A stretch of 64,000 nucleotides of DNA from positions 300,224-364,223 of the forward strand of contig NZ_JAHFZG010000001.1 in the NCBI RefSeq assembly GCF_018619475.1, in the 5' to 3' direction. Position numbers and translations under genes: made by a program. Positions 1-8,398 of the stretch are shown here, piece by piece. The notes beneath the pieces were generated by a model. It did no database searches. It saw nothing but the letters and a program-made list of their open reading frames with translations, and was not told the DNA's origin. The stretch is from Rhodomicrobium sp. Az07 (GTDB taxonomy: Bacteria > Pseudomonadota > Alphaproteobacteria > Rhizobiales > Rhodomicrobiaceae). The stretch's first letter is position 1, and every line of letters starts with the position of its first letter.

Positions 1-211
1 GGTCGAAATGATCCTCGATGACGCCTTTATTGCGCCCAGTTACGAAGATGAAATGTTCGATGCCGCCGGTGCGCGCCTCGTCGGCCACGTGCTGGATGAT
101 GGGGCGGTCGACAACGGTCAACATCTCTTTCGGCATCGCCTTCGTGGCGGGAAGAAAGCGCGTGCCGAGACCGGCGACGGGGAAAATGGCCTTGCGGATA
201 GGCTTGCTCAT
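1..211 (-). CDS. galU: UTP-glucose-1-phosphate uridylyltransferase, N-terminal part (cut by window edge)
   Basis: The minus-strand reading from the ATG at 211-209 begins [20 protein letters not shown] and continues with TKAMPKEML. These are the signature nucleotide-binding motifs of GalU-type pyrophosphorylases ([15 protein letters not shown]). The enzyme makes UDP-glucose from UTP and glucose-1-phosphate for cell-envelope polysaccharides. Only the first 70 residues are in the window. It diverges from the transglycosylase gene at 357 across 145 bp. Confidence is high for the family; the paralogue cannot be told from this fragment. Confidence 0.93.
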   Translation of the reverse strand, partial: MSKPIRKAIFPVAGLGTRFLPATKAMPKEMLTVVDRPIIQHVADEARTGGIEHFIFVTGRNKGVIEDHFD

Positions 212-356
212 GGGACTTCTCGGTGAGGGTTGAGCTTATCGACGAGTTTCTCGGGCGCTTCAGCGGTGAGACGTTCACGGGAAAGATATAGCGAACGCCC
301 GCCGAGATAGAAGCGTTAATTGCGGCTCCCGCGAGGCGCTTTGAGGGAGAATCGAC

Positions 357-1385
357 GTGCGAATGGTCGCCGCGCGCGTGGCAGCCGTGCTCATCGCGAT
401 GATGACGCTTGCTGGCTTCTGGAGCGCTCGCGCCGAAGAGGCGCAGGAAACGGCATTTGCCGCGCTGAAGTCGGAAATCTGGCCCGTGGCCGAGCGCGAG
501 GGCGTTTCCCGCGAGACGTTCGACGCGGCATTCGCGGGCCTCGAACCCGACCCCGAAGTGCTTCGCCTCGCCAATCGCCAGCCGGAATTCACACTCACAG
601 CGACGCAATATATCGACCGCATCATCACGCCCGCGCGCATCGCCGACGGCAAGGCCGCCTACCTCCGATATGAGGCAAAGCTCAAGGTTCTGGAGCGGCG
701 CTACGGCGTCAGCCGCTACGTCCTCGTCGCGATATGGGGCGCCGAATCCGATTTCGGCAACAAGCAGGGATCGTGGGCCGTCTTCCGCTCTCTCGCCACG
801 CTCGCGACCGCCGGTCGCCGCGCCGACTTCTGGAAGACGCAGTTCGTGGAAGCGCTAAAGATCGTGGAAAACCAGCGCATCTCGCCCGACAAGCTGTCGG
901 GCTCGTGGGCTGGCGCGATGGGTCACACGCAGTTCATTCCGTCCACATACAACAAATTCGGCGTCAGCTTCTCCGGCAAGCCGCGCGGCGACATATGGGA
1001 CAACCCGGCCGACGCCCTGGCCTCGACGGCGAACTATCTTGCGCAGTCGGGCTGGCAGCGTGGCCGCACCTGGGGATATGCGGTGCGGTTGCCGGAGAGC
1101 TTTGGGGCTGCGGATGAGATGAAAGCCTCCGCGCTTCCGCTCAAGAGCTGGCGCAAGCTGGGCGTGGAACGCGACACGGGCGGTCGCTTCCCGAAGCCGA
1201 ATGAACCCGCGCGTCTTTTCTTACCCGGCAAGACAAATCCGTTCACCGCCAACAAATCGAATGTGTCGGCCTTTCTCACCATCGCAAACTTCGATGTCAT
1301 TAAGAAATACAACAATTCGGACCTGTATGCTCTCGCGGTCGGGCTGCTCGCCGACCGGCTCGCCGCCGAGCTTTCATGGCGATAG
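357..1385 (+). CDS. Lytic murein transglycosylase (MltB / SLT_2 family)
   Basis: This 342-aa protein has a cleavable signal peptide (about residues 1-26, ending SARA). The catalytic domain carries the putative catalytic Glu at about residue 130 (WGAESDFG) and the MltB-like block GAMGHTQFIPSTY at about 186-198. The family cleaves the MurNAc-GlcNAc bond of peptidoglycan, giving 1,6-anhydro ends, in the periplasm. There is no C-terminal peptidoglycan-binding domain. The start is GTG at 357, 6 nt after a GAGGGAGA ribosome site; an ATG two codons later is possible. It is followed by two SGNH-type genes that may belong to the same envelope pathway. Confidence 0.92.
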   Translation: MRMVAARVAAVLIAMMTLAGFWSARAEEAQETAFAALKSEIWPVAEREGVSRETFDAAFAGLEPDPEVLRLANRQPEFTLTATQYIDRIITPARIADGKAAYLRYEAKLKVLERRYGVSRYVLVAIWGAESDFGNKQGSWAVFRSLATLATAGRRADFWKTQFVEALKIVENQRISPDKLSGSWAGAMGHTQFIPSTYNKFGVSFSGKPRGDIWDNPADALASTANYLAQSGWQRGRTWGYAVRLPESFGAADEMKASALPLKSWRKLGVERDTGGRFPKPNEPARLFLPGKTNPFTANKSNVSAFLTIANFDVIKKYNNSDLYALAVGLLADRLAAELSWR

Positions 1386-1532
1386 GCGGAAGGCTGAAGC
1401 TTCCCGTGGCATTGGGTGGAAAAAAATGAGCAGTCACTGTACAGGCTTGATCCTGACACATTCCCGCATAAAAAAAGGCCGTGTGGCAATGGCGTGGAGT
1501 TCGGTCTTGGGCGGGTCGGCGAGGATTTTCAT

Positions 1533-2777
1533 ATGACCTCGATCTCCCGCGTCCCAGCGGCTTGCTTTCTGACGGTCACCGTTGCCTTGGCGCTGCTGGC
1601 AGCGGGCAATGTCGGCGCTCTCGCGCAGAACCCGAACCCGCTCTCATCCAGTTACGTAACGCCCTTCCCGCAAACGGATCGCTATCAGGTTCGCGTTATC
1701 GGCGACTGGCTCGGGCCGGGCCTCGCAAGCGGCCTTCAGGACGCGTTCAAGCAGGATGCGTCGGTGCAGATTCAGGACGCGTCGAAATCGAATTACGGCC
1801 TTGCCCGAACCGAGCAGATCAGCCTTTTCAGCGATATCGACAAGCTCGTCGCATCCGGGGCGCCCGTCCACATCGCTGTCGTCATGCTCGGGGTGAACGA
1901 CGTCATATCCATGAAGGCGCCGACCGGCACGGGGCGACTTCAGCCCGGCACCGCCGAATGGAAAGATGCCTACGGGCGCGAAGCCGAAAAGCTCATCCGC
2001 AGGCTGAAGGCCGCCAACATCGCCGTTTACTGGCTCGGCCTTCCCGTCATGGCCAACAGCCGGAGGAACGACGCGGTCGCGGCCATGAACGACGCCGTGC
2101 GCCAGGCAGCCTATGTCAACGGCGCGAAATTCATCGAAACGAGCACGGGCTTCACCGATCAGTCAGGCGGCTACGCGGCTTACGGACCCGACCTTACCGG
2201 CCGGACGAAACGGCTGCGCGAGGGGGACGGCGTGGGCTTCACCGCCGCGGGCAGCCGGAAACTTGCGAATTACGTGGAAATCGTTCTGAGGCGCGATCTC
2301 GCCCAGGCGAAGGCGCAGCGAAACATTCCGCTCGCCGGCGACGAGGAAGAACAGGCGCGTGTGGTGCCGGGGACGAATCGCGCGGCCAAGGGCGCTGCGG
2401 GCAGCAAGTCCGGCTGGACGGCGGAGACCGGCATCCAGCCCGAGGTCAAGCCAGCACCAGCGACGCCGCAGGCGACAACAGCCGCAGAAGACAATGCTCC
2501 AGCCTCAAATGACCAGCGCCGCGAGCAGGCCGCGTTCGCCGGTCCTTCCGGATTTCAGGGCGGCGAATTGATCTTCGGCGATCTGGACGACGGCATGACC
2601 GCCATCGCCGTCATATCGCCCGTGGGCGAATTCTCGATGCGCGAAATCCAGCGGCAGACGCCGCTCGCCGACCGTCTCTATTTCAAAGTCTTGAGGCGAG
2701 GCGATGCCCTGCCCCCCAAGGAAGGGCGCGCCGACGATTTCAAGTGGCGCGAGGATGACGTCACCTCGCAGCAGTAA
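1533..2777 (+). CDS. Secreted DUF459 / SGNH-like protein lacking the catalytic Ser and His
   Basis: A 414-aa protein with an N-terminal signal peptide (ends near GALAQ). It resembles DUF459 SGNH hydrolases: block I reads VIGDWLGPGLASGL, block III MLGVNDV and block V DGVGFTAAG. In active members block I is GDSL and block V is DxxH. Here the nucleophile Ser is Trp and the His position is Gly, so it is probably not an active esterase. About 70 residues after the domain are Ala/Pro-rich, followed by a C-terminal segment of unknown role. The start was moved from upstream to ATG 1533 because of the signal peptide and a GAGG 8 nt before it. The next gene follows after 47 bp. Confidence 0.82.
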   Translation: MTSISRVPAACFLTVTVALALLAAGNVGALAQNPNPLSSSYVTPFPQTDRYQVRVIGDWLGPGLASGLQDAFKQDASVQIQDASKSNYGLARTEQISLFSDIDKLVASGAPVHIAVVMLGVNDVISMKAPTGTGRLQPGTAEWKDAYGREAEKLIRRLKAANIAVYWLGLPVMANSRRNDAVAAMNDAVRQAAYVNGAKFIETSTGFTDQSGGYAAYGPDLTGRTKRLREGDGVGFTAAGSRKLANYVEIVLRRDLAQAKAQRNIPLAGDEEEQARVVPGTNRAAKGAAGSKSGWTAETGIQPEVKPAPATPQATTAAEDNAPASNDQRREQAAFAGPSGFQGGELIFGDLDDGMTAIAVISPVGEFSMREIQRQTPLADRLYFKVLRRGDALPPKEGRADDFKWREDDVTSQQ

Positions 2778-2824
2778 TTTTCTCATGAGTGTCGATGTCG
2801 TCGAATAAGTGTGACGGGGTATCC

Positions 2825-4450
2825 ATGCAGGGAAGTCAACGACCCGATCAGCGCCTGTGGCGGAAGCGGTTGCTTCCGGCAATAGGACTGGCGGCGCTCA
2901 CACTCCTGGGGGGATGCCTGCCCGGAATGGGCTGGGGCGACGATTCCGATCGCGCCTCGCTTACCGACGACCGCGACGGCGCCCCGGCGCTCAACCGCTC
3001 CTACAAGACGAACTTCCTTTCGTTCCAGTCTCCGTCCACGGCCGGGCCCAGACCGGTGCCCACGCTCATGCCCGACAGCGGGCCTTCGCTGTTCGCGTTT
3101 TCCACCTTCGAGGCGCGGCGGCCCGCGCCATCCGACGCTTCTCTCGCGCTTGCTCTCAGCACCGCCGACGCTTATGAGCCTCGGCCCGTGGGCGCCGCCG
3201 AAGCCTTGCGAAACTTTTACGCCGCGCTCACTCAATTGAACTTCGGGAAACGGTCGGGCGCTGCGAAAATCGTCCATCTCGGCGGCGACGATATTGTGAT
3301 CGATCGGTTCGCGGGGGCTTTGAGGGAACATCTCACAAGCCGCTTCGGCAACGCCGGGCGCGGCCTGATGCTGCCCGGCCTCTATCCCGTCCGGGGAGTG
3401 AAGATCGATCGCCGAGGCGCGTGGGCGCTTGCCGCCGCAGCGGGGACGGCGCCGGGTCCGTTCGGCATTTCGGGCGTGCGCGTGACATCGTCGTCGTCCG
3501 ACGCCTGGCTTCGGTTCACCTCCGCCGAAGTCGCTTTCGACTGGGTGGAAGCCTCGTTCATGACCGGGCCGCGACAGGGCACCGTTTCCATCAGCGTCGA
3601 CGGCGAGGCGAAACTCGTCCCGACGCGGGCGCCAAACATCGGCCAGACTTCCATCCGCATCATGGCGAAGGCGCGCGAAGTCACGATCCGCCCGCGCGGC
3701 GACGGTGACGTGACGATGCTGTCGCTGACGACGGGGACGCAGACGCCCGGCATCGTGTACTCGAACGTGGGCGTTCCCGGCGCAACCGCGATGACGCTCG
3801 GCAAATGGACGCGCGATTTCGTCACGAACGACCTCCGGAAGCTCGATCCGGATCTCGTGATCCTCAGCTTCGGGAAGAAAGAGGGCTTCGACGACGATCT
3901 CGACATGCGCGATTATGAAGCGCGCCTCAGGCTGACGGTTGATCGGATCAGGAGCGCCGTGCCGGGCGCGTCGCTCCTCCTGATCGGGCCACCCGATGCG
4001 GCGCGGCTGCCCGTGTTCGCCAGCTCCGGCGGCGCTCAAGTGTGCCGCGCGCTCAACCCGCAGGAAATCGCCGGTTATACGCGCCTTCTCGCTCGCAGCG
4101 ACGAACGACTCGGCCGATGGCACGCCCCGCCGCGCCTCGAAGCCGTTCGCTCCGCGATCCGGCGCACCGCGGCGGCACACGGGGCCTTCTACTGGGACTG
4201 GGCGAAATATATGGGCGGCCACTGCTCCATCCATGCGTGGACCACGGTCAAGCCGCCGCTCGCCGCTCCCGATCATCTGACACTGACGGAAGCGGGGAAT
4301 GCGCGTTCGGCACGGGCGCTGTTCGCGGAATTGATGGCTGGCTTCGACGTTTATCAGCGCGTCGCGGCGGCAAAACCCGTGGTTGTGCCAAAGGCCGCCG
4401 CCCTGAAGTCCGCCGCACCTCCCAAGAGGGCCGGCAGGAAGCGTCAGTAA
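2825..4450 (+). CDS. SGNH/GDSL-fold lipoprotein-like protein with degenerate catalytic motifs
   Basis: About 541 aa. The N-terminus has a positively charged region, a hydrophobic stretch and a lipobox ending LLGGC, so it is probably lipidated. The central part resembles peptidoglycan O-acetyl-esterase-like SGNH proteins: block I aligns as VHLGGDDIVID where active members have VHxGDSH, followed by FAGALREHL. Block III is LVILSFGKKEG. The C-terminal block is DHLTLTEAG instead of DHVHLT. Both Ser and His appear to be lost. I chose ATG 2825 over the GTG at 2789 because it places the hydrophobic segment normally; the choice is not certain. It sits directly downstream of another degenerate SGNH gene. 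Confidence 0.78.
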   Translation: MQGSQRPDQRLWRKRLLPAIGLAALTLLGGCLPGMGWGDDSDRASLTDDRDGAPALNRSYKTNFLSFQSPSTAGPRPVPTLMPDSGPSLFAFSTFEARRPAPSDASLALALSTADAYEPRPVGAAEALRNFYAALTQLNFGKRSGAAKIVHLGGDDIVIDRFAGALREHLTSRFGNAGRGLMLPGLYPVRGVKIDRRGAWALAAAAGTAPGPFGISGVRVTSSSSDAWLRFTSAEVAFDWVEASFMTGPRQGTVSISVDGEAKLVPTRAPNIGQTSIRIMAKAREVTIRPRGDGDVTMLSLTTGTQTPGIVYSNVGVPGATAMTLGKWTRDFVTNDLRKLDPDLVILSFGKKEGFDDDLDMRDYEARLRLTVDRIRSAVPGASLLLIGPPDAARLPVFASSGGAQVCRALNPQEIAGYTRLLARSDERLGRWHAPPRLEAVRSAIRRTAAAHGAFYWDWAKYMGGHCSIHAWTTVKPPLAAPDHLTLTEAGNARSARALFAELMAGFDVYQRVAAAKPVVVPKAAALKSAAPPKRAGRKRQ

Positions 4451-4490
4451 GGCGCAAAAGGCGCGCCGGAGGCTTGGGCGCTGTGCCTGG

Positions 4491-4657
4491 CTAGTGGAGC
4501 GAATTTGACATTTGACTCCCGGTTGCTGAAAGCTCTCACTCAAATGTCAAATTCAGAAGCTCCGCTAGAATCAAGGGTTTGCTAGTGGTCCTTTGATCCC
4601 GGCATTTGCTTGCGAGGGTGCTGCAAACGGATGCAAATGTCGGAATCGGACCACTAG
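4491..4657. repeat. 167-bp CTAG-ended palindromic repeat (MITE-like), copy 1
   Basis: The element starts CTAGTGGAGCGAATTTGACA and ends CGGAATCGGACCACTAG. It consists of two adjacent palindromic halves: one built on GACATTTGA/TCAAATGTC, the other on CGGCATTTGC/GCAAATGTCG. The outer ends form a short inverted repeat, CTAGTGG/CCACTAG. Copies of the same length occur at 13034-13200 (near identical) and 51016-51182 (diverged). The TAG stop of the mgtC-like gene (complement of 4654-4656) lies in its terminal CTAG. There are no coding capacity and no transposase, so it would be non-autonomous. Confidence 0.85.
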
Positions 4658-5355
4658 GATGTCGCCTCGACCGACCAGGCGGCGGACGACACCAGCGGCG
4701 ACTGCTCCAGCGCCGCGACAACGGCATCGAGTTCCGCGCTCTCCGCATCCGTAGGCAGCAGGATGGCGTCGAGTTCGACGAGACCGCTCGCCTCCGGGCG
4801 CGCCTCCACCTCGCGAACCGGGTAGCTCGCCTTGGCCAGCACGGATGCGATCAATTCGCGGACGTCGGACACGTTTTTTGCCTCGCACACCACATGCAGC
4901 GCATATTCCGCCTCCGTCGCCTCGGCGGTGATGGGGCGGCGATTGACCCAGTTCACGAGCGGCCGGAGCAGCGTGTTTCCCGCGAGGACAAACAGCGTGA
5001 GCGTGCCCGCTTCGATGAGAAGCCCCGCCCCCGCAAGTGCGCCCACCGCCGCCGAACACCACAGCGTCGCCGCCGTGTTCAGGCCGCGAATGTTGGTTCC
5101 GTCCTTCAGGATCACGCCCGCGCCGAGGAAGCCGATACCGGAGACGATATAGGACACGATGCGCGTCACACCTTCCGGCCCCATCACGCGGAAACCGAGA
5201 TCGGCGAACGCCGCCGCGCCGACAGCCACCAGCGCCACCGTGCGTAGCCCCGCCGAGCGCTGCCGCCATTGGCGTTCAAGCCCGATCAGCGTCGCAAGCA
5301 CGAACGAGGTCGCATAGGCCGCGAACGTGTGCATATAGGCATTATCTGCGAGCAA
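4654..5355 (-). CDS. MgtC/SapB family inner-membrane protein
   Basis: This 233-aa protein has about four to five membrane segments in its first 150 residues, with the family pattern TLIGLERQW, SYIVSGIGFLGAGVILKDG and IRGLNTAATLW. A cytoplasmic C-terminal domain of about 80 aa follows. MgtC proteins are linked to growth in low magnesium and, in some bacteria, inhibition of the F-ATPase; the exact role of this one is unknown. The reading starts with TTG at 5355 behind a GGGGG-rich site, with ATG at 5334 as an alternative. Its stop codon is supplied by the terminal CTAG of the adjacent repeat. Confidence 0.9.
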   Translation of the reverse strand: MLADNAYMHTFAAYATSFVLATLIGLERQWRQRSAGLRTVALVAVGAAAFADLGFRVMGPEGVTRIVSYIVSGIGFLGAGVILKDGTNIRGLNTAATLWCSAAVGALAGAGLLIEAGTLTLFVLAGNTLLRPLVNWVNRRPITAEATEAEYALHVVCEAKNVSDVRELIASVLAKASYPVREVEARPEASGLVELDAILLPTDAESAELDAVVAALEQSPLVSSAAWSVEATS

Positions 5356-5491
5356 GATGGCCCCCTTTGCCGCCGAGAGCCAGCTTAGCCGCAGAACGTT
5401 TCGGTTTTAAAAAGACGGACGCGTGTTGCCGATAAGGCGCGTCGAATGGAACGGCAACCTCTACGCGCCGCTCCCGTTCCGCGCAGCCCGC

Positions 5492-6877
5492 TCAGATGCG
5501 CGGCTGGGCGATGTGAAGGTCGAGATCGTGCTCGCGCTCGGGCGCAACGCGTACCTGAAACAACTGGCTGCCGTCCTCGCGCCCCTGCCGGTCGACAACC
5601 TCGGTGTTCTCATACAGCCAATGGATGAAGGCGCCGTCGGCCTCGCCCACCACCACGTCGCGCGTGCGCAGATGCGCTTGAAGTCGTGTGCGGATCGCCG
5701 CCGCAAGTTCGGGAACGCCGTCGCCCGCCCGCGCGGAGACGAGAACGGATGGATGCGCCGCGTTCGTGGCGCGCTTGCCGAGCGCCGCGCGCTCATCCTC
5801 CGAAAGAAGGTCGGCCTTGTTCCAGACCTCGATGACGCGCTGGCCTTGCGCCGCCGCGTCGATGCCGATCTCGGAGAGCACGCGCTCAACCTCGATCTTC
5901 TGCGCCTCAGACGAGGGGCTTGCGACGTCGCGAACGTGCAGGATCAGGTCGGCTTCGAGAATTTCCTCAAGCGTGGCGTGGAACGCGACAATGAGTTGCG
6001 TCGGCAGATCCGAGATGAAGCCGACCGTATCGGACAGGATAAAAGCGCCGCCATCCGCGAAGGTCACGCGGCGCAGCGTCGGATCGAGCGTCGCGAACAG
6101 CATGTCCTTCGCCAGCACGCCCGCACCGGAAAGCGCGTTGAACAGCGTCGATTTTCCGGCGTTCGTATAACCGACAAGCGAAACGATCTGCTGATCCGTC
6201 TCCTTGCGCCGCTTGCGATGCAGCCGCCGCGTGCGCTCCGATACGGCGAGTTCGTTTTTGATGACGTCGATACGCTCGCCGATGGCGCGCCGGTCCGCCT
6301 CAATCTGCGTCTCGCCGGGGCCGCCGAGAAAGCCGAAGCCGCCGCGCTGGCGCTCAAGGTGGGTCCACGAGCGGACGAGGCGGCTTTTCTGATAAGTCAG
6401 GCGCGCAAGCTCAACCTGAAGGCGCCCTTCCCTGGAGCGCGCGCGCTCGGCGAAGATTTCGAGGATCAGCCCGGTGCGGTCGAGCACCTTGGCGTTCCAC
6501 GCCTTTTCGAGGTTGCGCTGCTGGATGGGCGTCAGCGGATGATCGACAATCGCCACGCTCACGCCTTCGGCCGCGACGATCGCGCCGATTTCCTCAACCT
6601 TGCCCGTACCGAGCAGCGCCGCAGGCTTGATCTGCGCGAGCGGCACCGTGCCCGAAAAGGCGACGTCGAGACCGATGGCGGTGGCGAGACCCACGGCCTC
6701 TTCCAGCCGCTCCTCGCTCGAAAGCGCAAGAGCGGACGCGCCTGGCGATCCGCTCTGGCCCTTCAGCACCGGTACGATCACGAGCGCGCGCGTCGCGCCA
6801 TTGTCGCCTGCCGTCTTTTCGCCATCGTCGGCGCCTGCGCGCTGCGCGGCCCGTTCACTGCGGTCGAGCGTTTTCAA
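5492..6877 (-). CDS. hflX: GTPase HflX (ribosome-associated)
   Basis: 461 aa. The HflX-specific N-terminal domain carries GGFGFLGGPGETQIE at about 179-193. The G domain follows with G1 GYTNAGKST (236-244), G3 DTVGF (283-287) and G4 NKAD (353-356). HflX binds the 50S subunit and splits or rescues stalled ribosomes, especially under heat stress. It is the last gene of a minus-strand run ntrY-ntrX-dat-hfq-hflX and lies 6 bp after hfq, an arrangement widespread in Alphaproteobacteria and probably co-transcribed. It has the family's usual length and no visible defect. Confidence 0.97.
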   Translation of the reverse strand: MKTLDRSERAAQRAGADDGEKTAGDNGATRALVIVPVLKGQSGSPGASALALSSEERLEEAVGLATAIGLDVAFSGTVPLAQIKPAALLGTGKVEEIGAIVAAEGVSVAIVDHPLTPIQQRNLEKAWNAKVLDRTGLILEIFAERARSREGRLQVELARLTYQKSRLVRSWTHLERQRGGFGFLGGPGETQIEADRRAIGERIDVIKNELAVSERTRRLHRKRRKETDQQIVSLVGYTNAGKSTLFNALSGAGVLAKDMLFATLDPTLRRVTFADGGAFILSDTVGFISDLPTQLIVAFHATLEEILEADLILHVRDVASPSSEAQKIEVERVLSEIGIDAAAQGQRVIEVWNKADLLSEDERAALGKRATNAAHPSVLVSARAGDGVPELAAAIRTRLQAHLRTRDVVVGEADGAFIHWLYENTEVVDRQGREDGSQLFQVRVAPEREHDLDLHIAQPRI

Positions 6878-6883
6878 GGTCTG

Positions 6884-7132
6884 CTATCGATCCTGTACCT
6901 GATCTCCGTCCAAAAACGAAATGGGGCCGCCGGGCATGATTGTCGAGATGGCGTGCTTGTAGACGAGCTGCGAATGGCCGTCGCGGCGCAGCAGCACGCA
7001 GAAATTGTCGAACCATGTGACAATGCCTTGCAGCTTGACGCCGTTCACGAGGAAAATCGTAAGCGGGGTCTTGTTCTTGCGCACGTGATTGAGAAAGGCG
7101 TCCTGAAGGTTCTGTTGTTTCTCTGGAGGCAT
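6884..7132 (-). CDS. hfq: RNA chaperone Hfq
   Basis: 82 aa starting [20 protein letters not shown]. The Sm1 motif ([23 protein letters not shown]) and Sm2 motif (YKHAISTI) are intact, giving the hexameric ring that pairs small RNAs with mRNAs. The start at ATG 7132 is chosen over an upstream in-frame codon because it matches the usual Hfq N-terminus. It lies 6 bp before hflX in the usual alphaproteobacterial order. The C-terminal tail is short, as in other alphaproteobacterial Hfq. Confidence 0.98.
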   Translation of the reverse strand: MPPEKQQNLQDAFLNHVRKNKTPLTIFLVNGVKLQGIVTWFDNFCVLLRRDGHSQLVYKHAISTIMPGGPISFLDGDQVQDR

Positions 7133-7274
7133 GACCTGTCCATTATTTTCTCGCGGCACTGATGGCCGCTTGCCCAAATACCCGCTATTTGCCTCTGTTA
7201 GCTCAGTTGTTGCTGGCGCAACCCTTCCGATGGCACCGCGATGCCGGCACCGCCACCTCCGATAGTCTGACGCT

Positions 7275-8153
7275 CTAAGTTAAAAGCTGGTGTGGCGAGG
7301 AGACTTCAGCCACGCCATGATATGCCGATCTCAAGCCGATCGCTATCTCGCCCGGCTTCCCGTTGCCGATCGCGGCCCCGTCTATTTTCACGACTGGCAT
7401 CACGATCCCGGATGCGGAGGTCTGGAAGGCTTCCTTCGCCGATTTGGCTTCCTCCACCGTGAAAGGCCGCTCTTCATAGCGAAGACCGCGCGCGCGTGCG
7501 GTTTCCATCGCAACCTCTCTCGTGATGCCTCGGAGAATACCAGACTCGGCGGGGCGCGTCACGAGCTTGCCATCGCCGGTCACGATCCACGCATTGCAGG
7601 ACGCGCCCTCGGTGACGTAGCCCTTTTCGTCGACCAGCCACGCCTCATAAGCGCCCGCTTCGCGCGCCGCCTGCCTCGCAAGCGACTGCGCGAGAAGGCC
7701 GGTCGTCTTGATGTCGACGCGCTTCCAGCGGATGTCCGGCAGAGTGATCACGGCAACCCCGACGGCCGCTTTCGCATCGCTCGCCTTGCGTGAGAGGGAA
7801 CGCGCAAGGCACACCACGCCCGGCGCGTCGCCGGGCCTCGGAAAGGCGAAGTCTCGCCGCGCCACGCCGCGCGTAACCTGAAGGTACACGATGCCGTTCT
7901 TCACACGGTTGCGGCGAACGGTTTCGCGGAGGATCACACCGAGCGAGCGGAGGCTCATCGGCTCATCGATGCGCAGCTCCGACAGCGACCGACCGAGCCG
8001 CGCCATGTGGCGGCGCTCGTCGACGAGATTACCGTTCAGCACCTCGCACACTTCGTAAACGCCGTCCGCGAACTGGAATCCGCGGTCTTCCACATGCACG
8101 CTCGCTTGCGCGTAAGGAACATATTCGCCGTTGACGTACACAACCCGCGTCAT
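7275..8153 (-). CDS. dat: D-amino-acid aminotransferase (class IV PLP aminotransferase)
   Basis: 292 aa. The class IV fold is recognised from [20 protein letters not shown] at the N-terminus, the PLP-lysine region [11 protein letters not shown] (compare DIKSLNLL in Bacillus D-AAT), and [10 protein letters not shown], the family's TEG-S-N motif. It would interconvert D-alanine and D-glutamate with their keto acids, supplying cell-wall precursors. Branched-chain or aminodeoxychorismate-lyase activity in the same family cannot be excluded. The start at ATG 8153 has GAAAGG upstream. It lies between ntrX and hfq, as in many Hyphomicrobiales. Confidence 0.9.
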   Translation of the reverse strand: MTRVVYVNGEYVPYAQASVHVEDRGFQFADGVYEVCEVLNGNLVDERRHMARLGRSLSELRIDEPMSLRSLGVILRETVRRNRVKNGIVYLQVTRGVARRDFAFPRPGDAPGVVCLARSLSRKASDAKAAVGVAVITLPDIRWKRVDIKTTGLLAQSLARQAAREAGAYEAWLVDEKGYVTEGASCNAWIVTGDGKLVTRPAESGILRGITREVAMETARARGLRYEERPFTVEEAKSAKEAFQTSASGIVMPVVKIDGAAIGNGKPGEIAIGLRSAYHGVAEVSSPHQLLT

Positions 8154-8398
8154 GGTCTGCCTTTCTTGCGCGAAGGTCCGATCGGCTCCGCCACGGTCGC
8201 ACCTCGCCAGATTTCCTGATCGCGCCGTCGTGTCAGGAACCAGCGCGCACTTTTCTCCGAAAGCGCCTTGCCGCGCAACCCTGATCGCGGACAAAGGAGC
8301 ATGCAAATTTACTGCCAAGTTGTATCGAGGCTGTGAAGGGACAAGATGTTGCCGTCGCTCGATGCGTCGCAAAAAGATCGCTCGAACGCTGCTCGCCT

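Noticed and set aside
2783..4543. 586-codon open frame on the minus strand opposite the second SGNH gene
   Set aside because: Long antisense frames are common in GC-rich DNA. The translation is Arg/Gly/His-rich without any domain, while the plus strand shows a lipoprotein signal and family motifs.
5423..7162. 579-codon plus-strand frame over hflX and hfq
   Set aside because: It spans two well-supported minus-strand genes and has shadow-type composition.
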